Positions 1 to 10,225 are shown, counted from the first letter of the stretch. The stretch is 64,000 nucleotides of DNA from Typha latifolia (GCA_019914945.1 CM034103.1:7316001-7380000); one strand, 5' to 3'. Notes: generated by a model not told the origin, from the letters alone. Numbers and translations: made by a program.

Positions 1-126
1 ATTGATAATTCCATTATAGTTATGAAATTTTGATTTCTAGTGAATTGTAAGTTTAAGGATGTGAATTATCTAAAATAAGAGAAGATATATTATAAAGGTT
101 AGATAGTTAGTATTTTGGACATCTTA
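1..126. other. AT-rich sequence, nothing recognised
   Basis: No open frame, repeat or motif could be recognised in this short AT-rich stretch. It lies just beyond the point where the gypsy RT homology of element K stops, so it may be another decayed repeat. Confidence 0.4.
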
Positions 127-483
127 TTATTTAATTGTTGTCGATTGCAGCCACCCAAGCATACACAACACCTTGCTTGGGTCGACTGCCATGCCCTCTG
201 CTAAAATGATGTGGCCGAGGTACTCTACTTTGCGCTCTCGCCAAAGGCATTTTCTTTTCTTCATCTTCAGGTAGTCATCCGTCAACAGTCCCAACACTCT
301 CCTCCTAGGTCCTACTATACACCAAGATGTCATCAAAAAAATTAACACATACCGCCTATGGAATGGGTGGAATATTAACACATACCGCCTAAGGTCGCTG
401 ATGCATTCATCAACCCGAATGGCATTACACAGAACTCATAGTGTCCGTCGTGAGTCCAGAATGCCATTTTGTGAACATCCTCT
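127..483 (-). pseudogene. Ty3/gypsy reverse transcriptase fragment (element K, part 1)
   Basis: Read on the minus strand this is the palm-thumb part of a gypsy RT. It has a degraded RYVLIF catalytic strand followed by the KCLW and VEYLGHII signatures that come after the DD motif in plant chromoviruses. The bases near 420-480 continue the same protein upstream ([17 protein letters not shown]). The FDD core is frameshifted and unreadable, so the enzyme is dead. The reading resumes after 1416, which shows that a solo LTR was inserted in the middle of the RT. The gag-RT layout resembles elements D and G in this window. Confidence 0.8.
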
Positions 484-639
484 TGTAACAACCACGTGCC
501 CTAAGCGCTGGCCTGGCCAACCTGGCCAAGCCAGTTAGCGCAGTGGGCCCCCACCGCCGCCGCAGCAGCCTCCCTCCCTATCGCCTCTCTCCCTTTTCTT
601 CCTCTCTCTCTCTTTTTCTCTTTCAGACTCTTTCTCACC

Positions 640-671
<32 letters not shown>

Positions 672-1416
672 AAACACTCTTTCTCTCTCTCTTTACCCGC
701 TACCGCCGTCACTCCGTCAGCCTGCCGCTGCCTCCGCCACCTCCACTAACGCCGGTGAGCTTCCCTCGTTCTCTTTCTCTCTCTCCCTCGCTCTCTCTCT
801 CTCTCTCCCCTTCTCTCTATCTCTCTTTCTCTCTTTGTCGGCTTCCTCTCAGGGCCGCCAGAGGATTGAGCCATCGACGAGAGGCCGGCCGGTGAGTGGC
901 CACGAGCGGCCGCACCCCTCCCCCACGGCCCAACCCTCTTCGTCTTTCTTTCTTTCTTTCTTTCTTCTTCTTCTTCTTCTTCTTCTTTTCTTCTTCTTCT
1001 TCTTCTTCTTTTCTTCTTCTTCTTCTTCTCCTCCTCCTTTCCTTCTTTCCTCTTAGATTGCACCCAACAAGTGGTGTTGGGTCCTTGCAGCGTGTGGCGC
1101 TGGGCTCCTCCAAAGTGTGTATATATCCTTGTCTTATATTTTAGCAAGTGATTGTGTACTTGTATAATTATGTATTTATACCACTGTTGTGTATATGTAG
1201 TTGTGAAAAGCTCCTGATGATGTGTTGTGGCCTGTGTGGGGACCAAGTAGGGTTATCTGTATGCTGTTGACAGTTAGACTTGAGTTATTCTTAGTTTAGA
1301 TATTGTAGATAAAATTATGATGTTGATATATGTTTATTTGTTTGTCAGTAACTAACCAAATGGTCAGGTGCCATGTAGGCTCGTGCTATGCACGTGTTTA
1401 GGGTTTGGGTGCTGCA
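484..1416 (+). mobile_element. Solo LTR of a LARD-related family inserted in element K
   Basis: The segment starts TGTAACAACC and ends GGGTGCTGCA, and it interrupts RT coding that is otherwise continuous on both sides. Its right end is, in reverse complement, closely similar to 11650-11826, and it resembles the LARD LTRs at 19742 and 30186 (same terminal TGTAACAAC, pyrimidine or purine tracts, and a shared ACAGGCC-like block). Short CT-rich repeats at the two edges look like a decayed 5-bp target duplication but do not match exactly. No internal domain is present, as expected after LTR-LTR recombination. Confidence 0.75.
590..1056. repeat. CT and CTT microsatellite tracts inside the solo LTR
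   Basis: Blocks of (CT)n near 600-675 and 770-835 and (CTT)n near 945-1050 form a long polypyrimidine zone. The same kind of tract, on the opposite strand, occurs in both LARD LTRs (about 22260-22350, 26630-26720, 30715-31095), so it is a family feature rather than a chance microsatellite. Open frames here only encode low-complexity Ser, Phe, Lys or Glu runs and are not genes. Confidence 0.85.
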
Positions 1417-2203
1417 TCTCCGCTCACACACTAATTTGATGATAGCCGACACAGAGATCGAACTTGCTAAAATATGACACTGTTGTCAACTCGTCCAGCA
1501 ACTCCTCTATGATGGGTATCTAGTATCGGTTATCGGTCCTTGACGGTGATAGCCTTAAATGCACGATAATCCACACTAAAAAGCTAACTCTCATCCTTTC
1601 TTTCTCACCACTAGCACCGGCGATGAATAAGAACTCAAAATAGGCTAGATAATTCCCTGCTCCAGCATCTCAGCAACCAATCTCAATATCTCCTCTTTCT
1701 GGATGTCAAGATAATGATACGGCCGAATGTTGGCTAGTACCACCGCTAGAATGATCTTAATCATGTGGTCGGTGTGTCTCACAGGTGGTACAACTGATGT
1801 CTTTTGAACAAGCTTTGATAAAGTGTCATTGTAGTCCTTAAAGCCTGCGGTTCCAAAGCGCCTAGATAAGGTGTTTACGAATGCCAGCCATCCATCCAGC
1901 ACATGGTGAGCGCTCACAGATTGATACCAATGTAATGCCGCAGTTTCCAAATGAAAGCTTGCCAAAAACACTTTGGCATCTTCCGTTGTTCCTTAATACA
2001 TAAATTAAATTTCAACACAAAAATCTAATCAAAAGGATTACCTCCTTAGAACTTAGGGAACTCGAACCTCACCATTATTCCACACATAGGATTATCCCGC
2101 CCCATATCATATGCGAGTTCAGGTCCAATGGTAGGAGGATGTAGAATCAATACATCATTTTTTCGGTGCCTTCGGTCATCTCTCTCGTGGCACAAATCAA
2201 CAT
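1417..2203 (-). pseudogene. Ty3/gypsy gag joined to RT by a deletion (element K, part 2)
   Basis: On the minus strand the upstream part (about 1800-2203) reads as chromovirus gag, with FHLETAALHWYQ, then RFGTAGFKDYNDTLSKLVQ. It then passes directly into the RT leader (NIRPYHYLDIQKEEILRLV, EMLEQGII). The zinc knuckle, the protease and the start of RT are therefore missing; in element G the same two landmarks lie more than 1 kb apart. The fusion is in frame, giving an open stretch of 108 codons, but it lacks any catalytic part. The gag continues at 11326 beyond the copia insertion. Confidence 0.8.
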
Positions 2204-3386
2204 TGAAAAAACCCTAGACACAAGTATGTATCTAAATACTAGGCAATGATATCACTCGTTCGCTTAAGTAAAAGTCTGTAGAAATATTAAGAACGAAAGC
2301 AGAGATGAACGCCAAGATTTTAACGTGGAAAACCCCAAACGGGAAAAAACTATGGATCTAAACTCGGATCAAAACCAATCACTAGAATAGTAGCAGTTAC
2401 AAGACTGACTCACAAAACAACCCGTCGATCCAAACGACTTTGTTCCTCTCAGTCTTGCTCGCTAGAACCCACGATTCACCGCTTCGTGATTGAAGTCCAA
2501 TCTCGCAACCCTCGAGATTGATCTTTCGTCTAGATAGCCCTTAAGACGAAAGATTAAGTTTTGTAGATGAGTGGAACCTTGATAGTTGAAGAACCGATGT
2601 AGCCTCAAGAAGTCTCCTTCAATAATGCTTCTTCAACCACCCTCAAGATAGGGCATCGCAATCCTTATATATGATCTCCAAGATTGAGCCAAATCCAAGT
2701 CTTATCCGTACTCACGAAAGTCTAATTTTATCAAACTTCGTTGGTGCGTTCGAACACGGTCCGGGTGCATTCAAACGGCATGACTTGCACTCGGGTGCGT
2801 TCGAATGGGCCCGAGTGCGTTCGAACGCGACAACTTGAATTCTTCAGGTTGCGTTCGAATGTGTTTGTGAACGCAGCTCTCAGTCTGTGTGAACGCAGTA
2901 CCCGCGTTCGAATGGGTTTGTGAACGCGGCTATCTGTCTGTGTGAACGTAGTGCCCGCGTTCGAACGCGTTTGTGAACGCGGCTCTCTGTCTGTGTGAAC
3001 GTAGTGCCCACGTTCAAACGCATTTGTGAATGCAGCTCTCTATCTGTGTGAATGCAGTGCCCGCGTTCGAACGCGTTTGTGAACGTGGCTTTCTGTCTGT
3101 GTGAACGCAGTGCCCGCGTTCGAACGCGTTTGTGAACGCGGCTCTCTATCTGTGTGAACGCAGTGCCTACGCTCGAACGCGTTTGTGAATGCGGCTCTCT
3201 GTCTGTGTGAACGCAGATTCCGCGTTCAAACGCGTTTGTGAACGCGGTGTGAACTCGATGGCTTTTCTCCAATAATCTTGCAATTCTTCAAACCAGAGAT
3301 ATTCTAGACTTGTGTAAAGCTCATATACATGAAAAAATACACTTAGAATATGTTGTACACAATTGCCAACAAATAAAAACCTAACA
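2204..3386 (-). repeat. Copia 3' LTR
   Basis: In element orientation it starts TGTTAGG (at 3386) and ends TTTTTTCA (at 2204). It holds eight 53-bp repeats, then a TATA-like CATATATAAGG on the minus strand (about 2662-2672), then a 460-bp R-U5 region. It is collinear with the 5' LTR at 10240-11320 apart from two extra repeat units and point differences. Confidence 0.92.
2845..3250 (-). repeat. 53-bp tandem array with GCGTTCGAACGC palindromes (8 units)
   Basis: Eight head-to-tail copies of a roughly 53-bp unit. Each has a GCGTTCGAACGC-type palindrome, then GTTTGTGAACGCGG, CTCTCTGTCTGTGTG and AACGCAGTGCCC. An exact palindrome lies at 2957-2968. Most unit-to-unit differences turn CG into CA or TG. 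Three or four single palindromes follow at 2740-2830. The array sits in U3, upstream of the TATA-like box near 2665. Confidence 0.92.
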
Positions 3387-3401
3387 ATCTCCCCCTTTGG
3401 C
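3387..3401 (-). other. Polypurine tract of the copia element
   Basis: On the minus strand CCAAAGGGGGAGAT lies directly before the 3' LTR start TGTTAGG. This is the usual position and composition of the plus-strand primer. Confidence 0.85.
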
Positions 3402-3793
3402 AATTTGTGACAAAACACCTAGGTTACAAGATATTACAAAGACTTCAAATTGAGCAATCAACAAGACTAGAATATTTTGCACATCAGTCCCTACAAATAA
3501 ACATATACCAATCCAAGATCAATTGAAAATAACTTGAAATGAATAAACAATCCAATTCAAACACAAGTTATCAATGGAGCATAAGTTCAAAAGTACTTAA
3601 ACATACAAAGTTCACAATTTCTCCAAGCAAAGTTATAAGCAAGATTAGAAAGACAGAAAGACTCTAATAAACTCCCCTATTACCATGCTCCCCCTACACA
3701 CCTAGACACCTAGACACTCTCCCCCTTTTTGCCACAAATGCCAAAGACTAGGAACTCAGAGGAAATTGACGCTGAAGAATCATCAACACAGAG
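3402..3793. other. Non-coding 3' region of the copia element
   Basis: AT-rich sequence between the extra gene and the polypurine tract. It repeats the CCCCCT-type motif near 3690-3730 but has no open frame of note. It is probably the 3' untranslated part of the element's transcripts. Confidence 0.6.
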
Positions 3794-4792
3794 TCAAGGA
3801 CAGTCCCCTGACGAGCTTGCTCGTAAATCATTCACGGCCGAATGGAGATCCTGCACTTGAGTACTAAGCTGATCAAAACGGTCAGAGTACTGTGGTAACT
3901 CCCCCTCAGAGTGAGATGTGTCACCGTTAGAGCTATCATCAGAACTATCGAGGTGCGAGGAGCGACCAGCGGCAGAAGAGGACAGCTTGAGAGGAGACGA
4001 CTGGTTGTGAACTTGACTCCGCTTAAGAGTAATCCGATCCAACGGCTTGTGCGAAGTAAGAGAAGGTTCCAAAGCATCCACATGCACCCCACTCTGAGTG
4101 CACAAATTTGTAATGAAGATGCCAAATGGTAACCCCTCACGAGGTGCTTCTTTCTGGGCAGCTGTGAGAATCGAATCATAGATCACCGCAGCCAAATCAA
4201 TAGAAACTCCAATTAATATTGCATGAAGAACGAATGCCTGATCCAGACTAATACTGGAATGTCGAGTCTTGGGGGTGACGTTGTACAGACAAAATAGGTG
4301 AAGCATGCGAGCCACTGGTGTCAGCTTCGCATGCGGCATCATGTTTCCCTTCCAACGTTCCCCTTTGATCAGTACAGTGCCAGCATATTCATCGACATCA
4401 GGAAGTGGAGCAGACGTGGGGTACTGGAACTCACCATCAAGAAGACGAAGTTCAGCGCGAATAACATCTGAGTCCAAGTATACAGACACCTCGCGAACAG
4501 TAGAACGAATACAGCGTTCTAAAACTGTGGCATTACAAAAAAATTCTCGAAAAACTTCCACATAAGCAGTCCTGCTCATCCGACACACCGATAACCATCC
4601 TCGCTTAGTAAATATCTGTTCTATCCCCAAAGTAGAAAAATCGGAAATGACCACGGGTCGTTCATAGATAACTGGACGGGTCCCAAAATTATGTTTGTAC
4701 CGCCCGGCAGCCGTTGAAGTAGAAAACTTTGGAGTCGAAGTAGGTGGCGATGGTGGCCTAGGTTTCTTGGAAACTGTAGCTTTTCTAGGCAT
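3794..4792 (-). CDS. Extra Sirevirus gene; putative plant transposon protein
   Basis: An uninterrupted 332-codon frame starting at ATG 4792 (MPRKATVSKK); the frame is open a little further up, but only with a TTG. Residues 1-30 are basic and Pro/Ser-rich. Residues 45-130 (VVISDFSTLGIEQIFTKRGW, then VEVFREFF at 79-86) and 150-235 (MMPHAKLTPVARMLHLF) resemble the domain called putative plant transposon protein, found after pol in some plant LTR elements. Residues 265-300 are Ser/Asp-rich, and residues 304-325 look like a short coiled coil. There is no signal peptide and no convincing membrane segment, so an envelope role is not supported. Its function is unknown. Being open while pol is broken is notable. 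Confidence 0.75.
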   Translation of the reverse strand: MPRKATVSKKPRPPSPPTSTPKFSTSTAAGRYKHNFGTRPVIYERPVVISDFSTLGIEQIFTKRGWLSVCRMSRTAYVEVFREFFCNATVLERCIRSTVREVSVYLDSDVIRAELRLLDGEFQYPTSAPLPDVDEYAGTVLIKGERWKGNMMPHAKLTPVARMLHLFCLYNVTPKTRHSSISLDQAFVLHAILIGVSIDLAAVIYDSILTAAQKEAPREGLPFGIFITNLCTQSGVHVDALEPSLTSHKPLDRITLKRSQVHNQSSPLKLSSSAAGRSSHLDSSDDSSNGDTSHSEGELPQYSDRFDQLSTQVQDLHSAVNDLRASSSGDCP

Positions 4793-4793
4793 T

Positions 4794-5056
4794 CTTGAGA
4801 AAGAAACAAGATGCAAGATTCAATACATGCCCAAAGCAAACAAAAAGATAGCAAGAAATAAAAAAAATCCAAGAAACCATGAAGGCCCTAAATGAAATCC
4901 ATCATCCACTTGAAAACGCTAAGATATCACGTTCAATCACACAAGAAACATCCAGATAGTAACTTTAACGTGATTAAAACTCGAAAACGCACGAAATCAA
5001 TCAAGATCAAGAGACTTAATTGAATAAAAAATAGGAAAATTGATGGATGATCATAC
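4794..5056 (-). other. Possible 5'-UTR intron of the copia extra gene
   Basis: On the minus strand a donor-like GAG/GTATGATC lies at 5056 and a pyrimidine-rich acceptor, TTGTTTCTTTCTCAAG, ends one base before the ATG at 4792. Removing the 263-bp AT-rich segment would put the start codon right after a splice junction. The acceptor could equally receive a donor near the 5' LTR and produce a spliced subgenomic RNA. Confidence 0.45.
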
Positions 5057-5345
5057 CTCGCAAAAGTGAATAAAAACTCAAAAATTCAGCCGAAAGATGC
5101 TAGATCTGGAGGAGAACGACCCTTTAAAAGGGTTTGTTGTGAGAAATTTGATGAAAAATAACAAGATCTTGAAGATTTGAGAGGAAGAAAATAAAAGGTT
5201 TCTAGGGTTTGGAAGATGGAAGATGAAAACCATTGGGTTCGGACGCAATATATAAATAATCCTCGAGTGCGTTCGAACGCACCAGTCTGCGCATTTGAAC
5301 GCGCCAGTTACCGCATTCGAACTCAAAAATTTGCGTTCGAACGCC
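5057..5345 (-). promoter_or_regulatory. Candidate internal promoter of the copia extra gene
   Basis: On the minus strand the order is: two exact GCGTTCGAACGC palindromes (5333-5344 and 5269-5280) with two diverged copies between them, a TATA-like ATTTATATA (5249-5257), and then a CT-rich leader with AAACCCTAG that reads like a plant 5' UTR (about 5060-5215). This repeats in miniature the palindrome-then-TATA order of the LTRs, some 450 bp upstream of the extra gene's ATG. Confidence 0.55.
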
Positions 5346-6353
5346 CTTTTTTTTTAAGTAAAAAATCTAAGAAAAAATAAAAAAATCTTTTTGGAGATGC
5401 ACCTCTAAAAATTCAAAATAGATTCAAGACATAGAATATGACAATCGAATGAAATAAGTCATACACAGATCAATCAAATGATCAAAAGCATATTATAATC
5501 AATTCTAATGCGTCACTCAAAATTAAATTAATCTTGATTGATCATAACAATATACATATGCAAGGTGAGCATAGATAACATGAAACATTTTTCTTAAATA
5601 AACTTTCCTATTTAAACAATGATACAACACAGTAGTCAAACCGACTTAGTATTTAAATTTGCACTTTTCGACTTATTCTCCATAACCGAACAGGAATTTT
5701 TTCTGTATTTTTTTTATATATTAACCATATAGGTGCAATGATGGCTTTCACACATGAATAGGTAGCCCTTTTCTTGTAGTACATATCAAACAATGTACAA
5801 GAAGATATTCACAAACATTAAAAAAAAATTATTTAATTTGCAAACAATGTACTGAGTCAAACTGGACTCTAAACAAGATGGCTTTCACACAAACTCATTG
5901 TAGCCCTTTTCATTGATCTTTTGTGAACACATTTGTGATGACTAAAGCATGAGGTCAAACTGTGCAAATCAACATCAATAGTAAGCTATTTAAAAAAAAT
6001 TTCATGATGTCATGCTCACTCAAGAATATACACGCGTTATGAGTGCATTAATTTTAGTATAATTATCATAGAAGTCGAGAGAGTGAATAAATCAGAAATG
6101 ATACCATATACTACAAGATGACAAAATTGACTATAATAACTCATAATCAAGAGAAAAATCATATTTATATGTCAAGAGTATATTATTGAATCTAGGAGTG
6201 CATCAAATTTTTTTTATATGACAAAAACTCTTGACAAATCTAAAACTAAAACCAAAGAAAATTTCAGAGAAAAGAAAACCTAAAAAGAAACGAAAAGAAA
6301 TAATAAAAATGAAACATGCAAACCAAAACACACAAACCAAAAGAAAAAGAAAA
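5346..6353. other. AT-rich spacer between copia pol and the extra gene
   Basis: About 1 kb without coding capacity, with several poly-A or poly-T runs. A short imperfect repeat (GATGGCTTTCACACA followed by GTAGCCCTTTTC) occurs near 5742 and again near 5878. No gene is recognisable. Confidence 0.6.
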
Positions 6354-7565
6354 TCAATCCAAAGCACAAATTCCTAAAGAAGTACGAAGATACTCAAATC
6401 TCTGTAAATCCAAAGGTTTTGTAAATAGATCACCCAACTGTTTCTCGGTCTCAACATGTTCTAGTGCTATTATTTTGTCTTCAACTAACTCGCGTATAAA
6501 ATGATGTCGGATATCAATATGCTTTGTACGCGAGTGTTGAACAGGATTTTTTGAAATATTAATAGCACTCATGTTGTCACAATAAAGCACCATAGTATCT
6601 TGTTCAATGCCGTAATCTTTGACCATCTGTTTCATCCAATTTAACTGAGAACAACAACTTCCCGCTACAATGTACTCAGCCTCCGCAGTAGATAAAGATA
6701 TCGAGTTTTGTTTCTTACTGTGCCAAGCAACCAGATTGTTTCCAATATAAAAACATCCACCTGAGGTACTTTTTCTATGATCACATGAGCCTGCCCAATC
6801 AGAATCCGTGTATCCAGATATGATAGCTCCCGAGTCATACGTAAACCAGATACCTAGGTCAACTGTGCCACCGACATATTTTATAATACATTTCACAGCA
6901 AACAAATATGTCTCCTTAGGTTCAGACTGAAACCTAGCACACACACCGACACTAAATGCAATGTCAGGTCTACTAGTAGTTAAATATAAAAGACTACCAA
7001 TCATGCTCCTATACAGTGTCTGATCGACACTTTTTCCTGTAATATCCTTACCTAGTTTGATAGTTGTACTCATAGGAGTTCTAGCATGTTTTGCATTTTC
7101 TAAACCGAATTTAGTCACAAGATCCTTAGCATACTTGGTTTGAGCGATAAATATCCCTCTTTCCAACTGAGTAATTTGAAGTCCCAAAAAGAACTTCAAC
7201 TCACCCATCATGCTCATCTCAAAATGACTATGCATAAGATCTGCAAACTCCTTAGCTAATGATCGACTCGTTGCCCTGAAGACAATGTCATCCACATATA
7301 TTTGTGCCACAACTAAACTCTTGTTCGACCGTCTAATGAACAATGTCTTGTCCACTCCCCCTCGAGTGGACCCCGCATCCACTAAAAAGGTGGTCAACTT
7401 CTCATACCAAGCTCTTGGAGCTTGTTTTAGCCCGTAAAGGGCCTTTTTCAGTTTAAACACATGAGAGGGAAATTTTTGATCTTCGAACCCTTTCGGTTGT
7501 TCTACATAAACATCTTCATTCCGAGTACCATTCAAGAAAGCACTTTTCACATCAATTTGAAACAA
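6354..7565 (-). pseudogene. Copia reverse transcriptase and RNase H
   Basis: A 403-codon open stretch. It starts inside RT at FQIDVKSAFLNG and runs through KLKKALYGLKQAPRAW (residues 38-53), the catalytic YVDD (90-93), and then RNase H with GYTDSDWAG, KSTSGG, SLSTAEAEY and the terminal HIDIRHHFIRE. It ends with DLFTKPL, as usual for copia pol. The catalytic motif is intact, but the N-terminal RT lies in other frames upstream, so the full enzyme cannot be made. The apparent first codon is not an ATG. Confidence 0.92.
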
Positions 7566-8083
7566 TTTAAATTTTAAATGACAAGCAATAGCAAGCAGTA
7601 TACGAATAGATTCTTATCTAGCAACAGGAGCAAATGTCTCATCAAAATCTATACCTTCAACCTGAGTATATCCCTGTGCTACGAGTCTAGCTTTACTTCG
7701 AACTATATTGCCATGTTCATCACTTTTATTCTTGTAAATCCATTTCGTTCCAATGACGTTCACATTCTTAGGTCTAGGAACTAAATATCAAACATCATTC
7801 CTAGAAAATTGCTCTAATTCCTCATGCATAGCATTAACCCAAGAATCGTCTAACAATGCTTCCTTCACATTTTTAGGTTCAAAAGAAGATGTATAACAAG
7901 TAAATGATACCTCACTTTGGATTTGTCGTCTTGTCTTAATTGGTTCATTTATGTCTCCGATCACTTGTGACAGTGGATGATCTGATTTCACTCTAGCAGA
8001 TGGTTCCAGTACGTTGCAGTCATCTTTGTTCATTTCAACTTTGTTCTCGTCTTGATTCTCAATTTCTAGATCAAGCTTCTTTC
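7566..8083 (-). pseudogene. Copia RT N-terminus, frameshifted
   Basis: The minus strand 7788-8033 reads RRQIQSEVSFTCYTSSFEPKNV and then the ALLDDSWVNAMHEELEQF motif that opens copia RT. The bases 7566-7787 continue the family reading ([20 protein letters not shown], then LVAQGYTQ) in another frame with stops. The variable linker after integrase (8034-8083) is also broken. Confidence 0.85.
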
Positions 8084-9342
8084 CTATTTCTTCGTCATAT
8101 GTATCTGCAGAAACAGAAATAGGAGTAGCTGCAGTTCAGTAGTGGATTCATCTATCATAACATTAGCAGATTCCATAACCGTAGAAGTGTCAAGATTAAA
8201 TACTCTGTAGGCTCTACTATTATTCGAATACCCTAAGAAGATGCCTTCGGTACTTCTAGTGCCAAATTTAGTCAAATATTCTCGATCACGCAAGATATAG
8301 CATTTACTACCAAAAACTCGAAAATATTTAACACTAGATTTCTTACCTTTCCATATTTTATATGGAGTCAATTTTGTACCTAGTCTTAGATAAATACGAT
8401 TTATCACATGTACCGCTGTATTGACCGCCTCTGCCCAAAACCTTTGAGGAACCTTTTTAGCGTGAAGCATAACCCTAGACATTTCCTGCACAACTCGGTT
8501 CTTTCTTTCCACAATCCCGTTCTGTTATGGAGTTATAGGAGCTGAAAATTCATGTTGAATACCAAGAGAATCGCAAAATATGGAAAAATTTTCATTTTCA
8601 AATTCTCTATCATGATCAGAACGAATCCTAACTAGGGTAATAGATTTTTCATTCTGCAATTTTAAGCATAGTGATTTAAAAACTTCAAAGGTTTCAGACT
8701 TCTCACATAGAAAGGCAACCCAGGTATATCTAGAGTAATCATCGACCATTAAGAATATATAGCGTTTACCTTCAAGACTTTTCATTTTTGTTGGACCCAT
8801 CAAGTCCATGTATACTAATTGGAAAACACGGTCGGTGGTAGCTGCATTTACCTTCTTGTGTGAAATCCTAGTTTGTTTTCCAATTTGACACGAACGGCAC
8901 ACTCTTTTTGACATTTCTTTCAACTTAGGTATTCCTCTTACCACTTCTTGTTTGGACAGAGTAAATAATTCCTTGTGATTCACATGTCCAAGACGTTGAT
9001 GCCAAAGATCTGCAATGTCAAAAGAGGCACTGTTACATTTCAATTTATGTGACGTTCCAACAACATAGCAATTATCAGATGTTCTAGATCCATAACATAT
9101 AACATTACCACCATGATCTAGAATAGTACAATCATTTTTGGAGAATTTTACCTCATAATCTTCATCACAAAATTGACTGATACTTAGAAGATTTGCTTTC
9201 AAGCCCTTAACATAAAGAACATTTTCAACTAGGAACCCCGGGAGAACTTACCTTTCCTTTACCTATTACCTTGGATGAATTACAATCTCCAAATATCACA
9301 ACTCCCCCTTCATGTTTTTCAAGATTAGAAAATAACAACTTG
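8084..9342 (-). pseudogene. Copia integrase with GAG-pre-integrase region
   Basis: Two open pieces, 8525-9202 and 8084-8512, are separated by a stop (a TAA just before QNGIVERKN). The first has LLSISQFCD, the H-H/C-C zinc site (WHQRLGHVNH, then CRSCQIGKQ), and the first two catalytic acids in YMDLMGP and IRSDHDREF. The second supplies the glutamate in IVERKN and the C-terminal region ending GIFLGYSNNSRAYRVFN. The usual GKEF after the second Asp is changed to DREF. Bases 9203-9342 hold the protease-integrase linker, out of frame. Confidence 0.88.
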
Positions 9343-10191
9343 TCACCCGACATATGTCTTAGAACAGCCACTATCTAAATACCATAAATCAGAATTTAAA
9401 GCTTCCAGAGTTGTATGCACAACATAACATTTCAAATCACTTTTCTTGACCCCTATGGCCAACATCTCAACATCTAAATCACCTTCATCATCAGACTCCT
9501 CTATACTTTGTTCAACTGTGGATAGGGCAATCCCTTTAGACTTCCTTGATTTTGAAAGGCTGGACTCAAATGTTTGTAGATTTCCTACCAATTGTTCAAC
9601 TTTCATAGAATCGATGTCCTTACTTTCCTCAATAGTTGTAACTTTCGCCTGAAATCTCTCGGGAAGAGACCTAAGGATCTTACGGACAATTCTATTTTCA
9701 GGAATTTTCTCTCCTAGGTTGAAACTGGAGTTGACTATATCACTCAGCTTTGCATAAAACTCATCAAATGTCTCATTCTCCTCCATACGTAGAGTTTCAA
9801 AATTAGTAGTCAACCTCTAAAGTTTAGCAAGTTTTATAGCCATAGTTCCTTCGTGAGTAGTTTCTAAGATCGTCCAAGCTTCTTTTGCTATCTCACAAGT
9901 AGAGATTCTTCTAAATTCTTCCGAGGAAACACAACTTAAAATTGCATTTATTGCCTTGCTATTCCATCCAACTTTTTCATAGTCTGACCTATCCTATGAC
10001 TCTATTGGTTTATCAACAAGTTTATCATCCACCATGTACATTGGTGGACTCCAACCGTTCACAACTGCAAACCATACTCGTTCATCTATAGACTTCAAAT
10101 AAGCTCTCATCCTAGCTTTCCAATATCCATAATTTGATCCATCTAGGATAGGAGGTCTAATAGATGATGGTCCATCTCTATGAAAATCCAT
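9343..10191 (-). pseudogene. Copia gag fused to the protease active site, zinc knuckle missing
   Basis: Gag starts at ATG 10191 (MDFHRDGPS, then PPILDGSNYGYWKARM, the usual copia gag opening). It breaks with stops near 9990 and 9830, then runs open at 9343-9813 (FETLRMEENETFDEFYAKL and a Glu/Asp-rich segment). The frame passes straight into the protease motif LWYLDSGCSKTYVG. A CCHC zinc knuckle should lie between them but is absent, so 200 or more bases appear deleted near 9420-9440. The protease DSG is intact. Confidence 0.85.
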
Positions 10192-10225
10192 GCCTATTTG
10201 ATCTCTCTCAAAGGTGAGAGAACCT

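Noticed and set aside
543..1246. Several open frames on both strands rich in Ser/Phe/Leu or Lys/Glu/Arg
   Set aside because: They are translations of CT and CTT microsatellites in a solo LTR, with no domain and with mirror frames on the other strand.
2845..3250. CRISPR-like array
   Set aside because: The units are direct tandem copies without unique spacers, in a plant LTR.
2845..3250. Heat-shock elements in the GCGTTCGAACGC palindromes
   Set aside because: Heat-shock elements need TTC and GAA separated by two bases; here they abut (TTCGAA), so the match fails.
2741..3272. Open frames with a repeated Cys-Val-His-Thr-Asp-Arg type peptide (also at 10741-11225)
   Set aside because: They come from the 53-bp tandem array (one array, three frames). 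The repeat length is not a multiple of 3 and no start context or domain exists.
3794..4792. Envelope protein
   Set aside because: No signal peptide, no clear transmembrane helix and no cysteine-rich ectodomain; similarity is to a transposon-associated domain instead.
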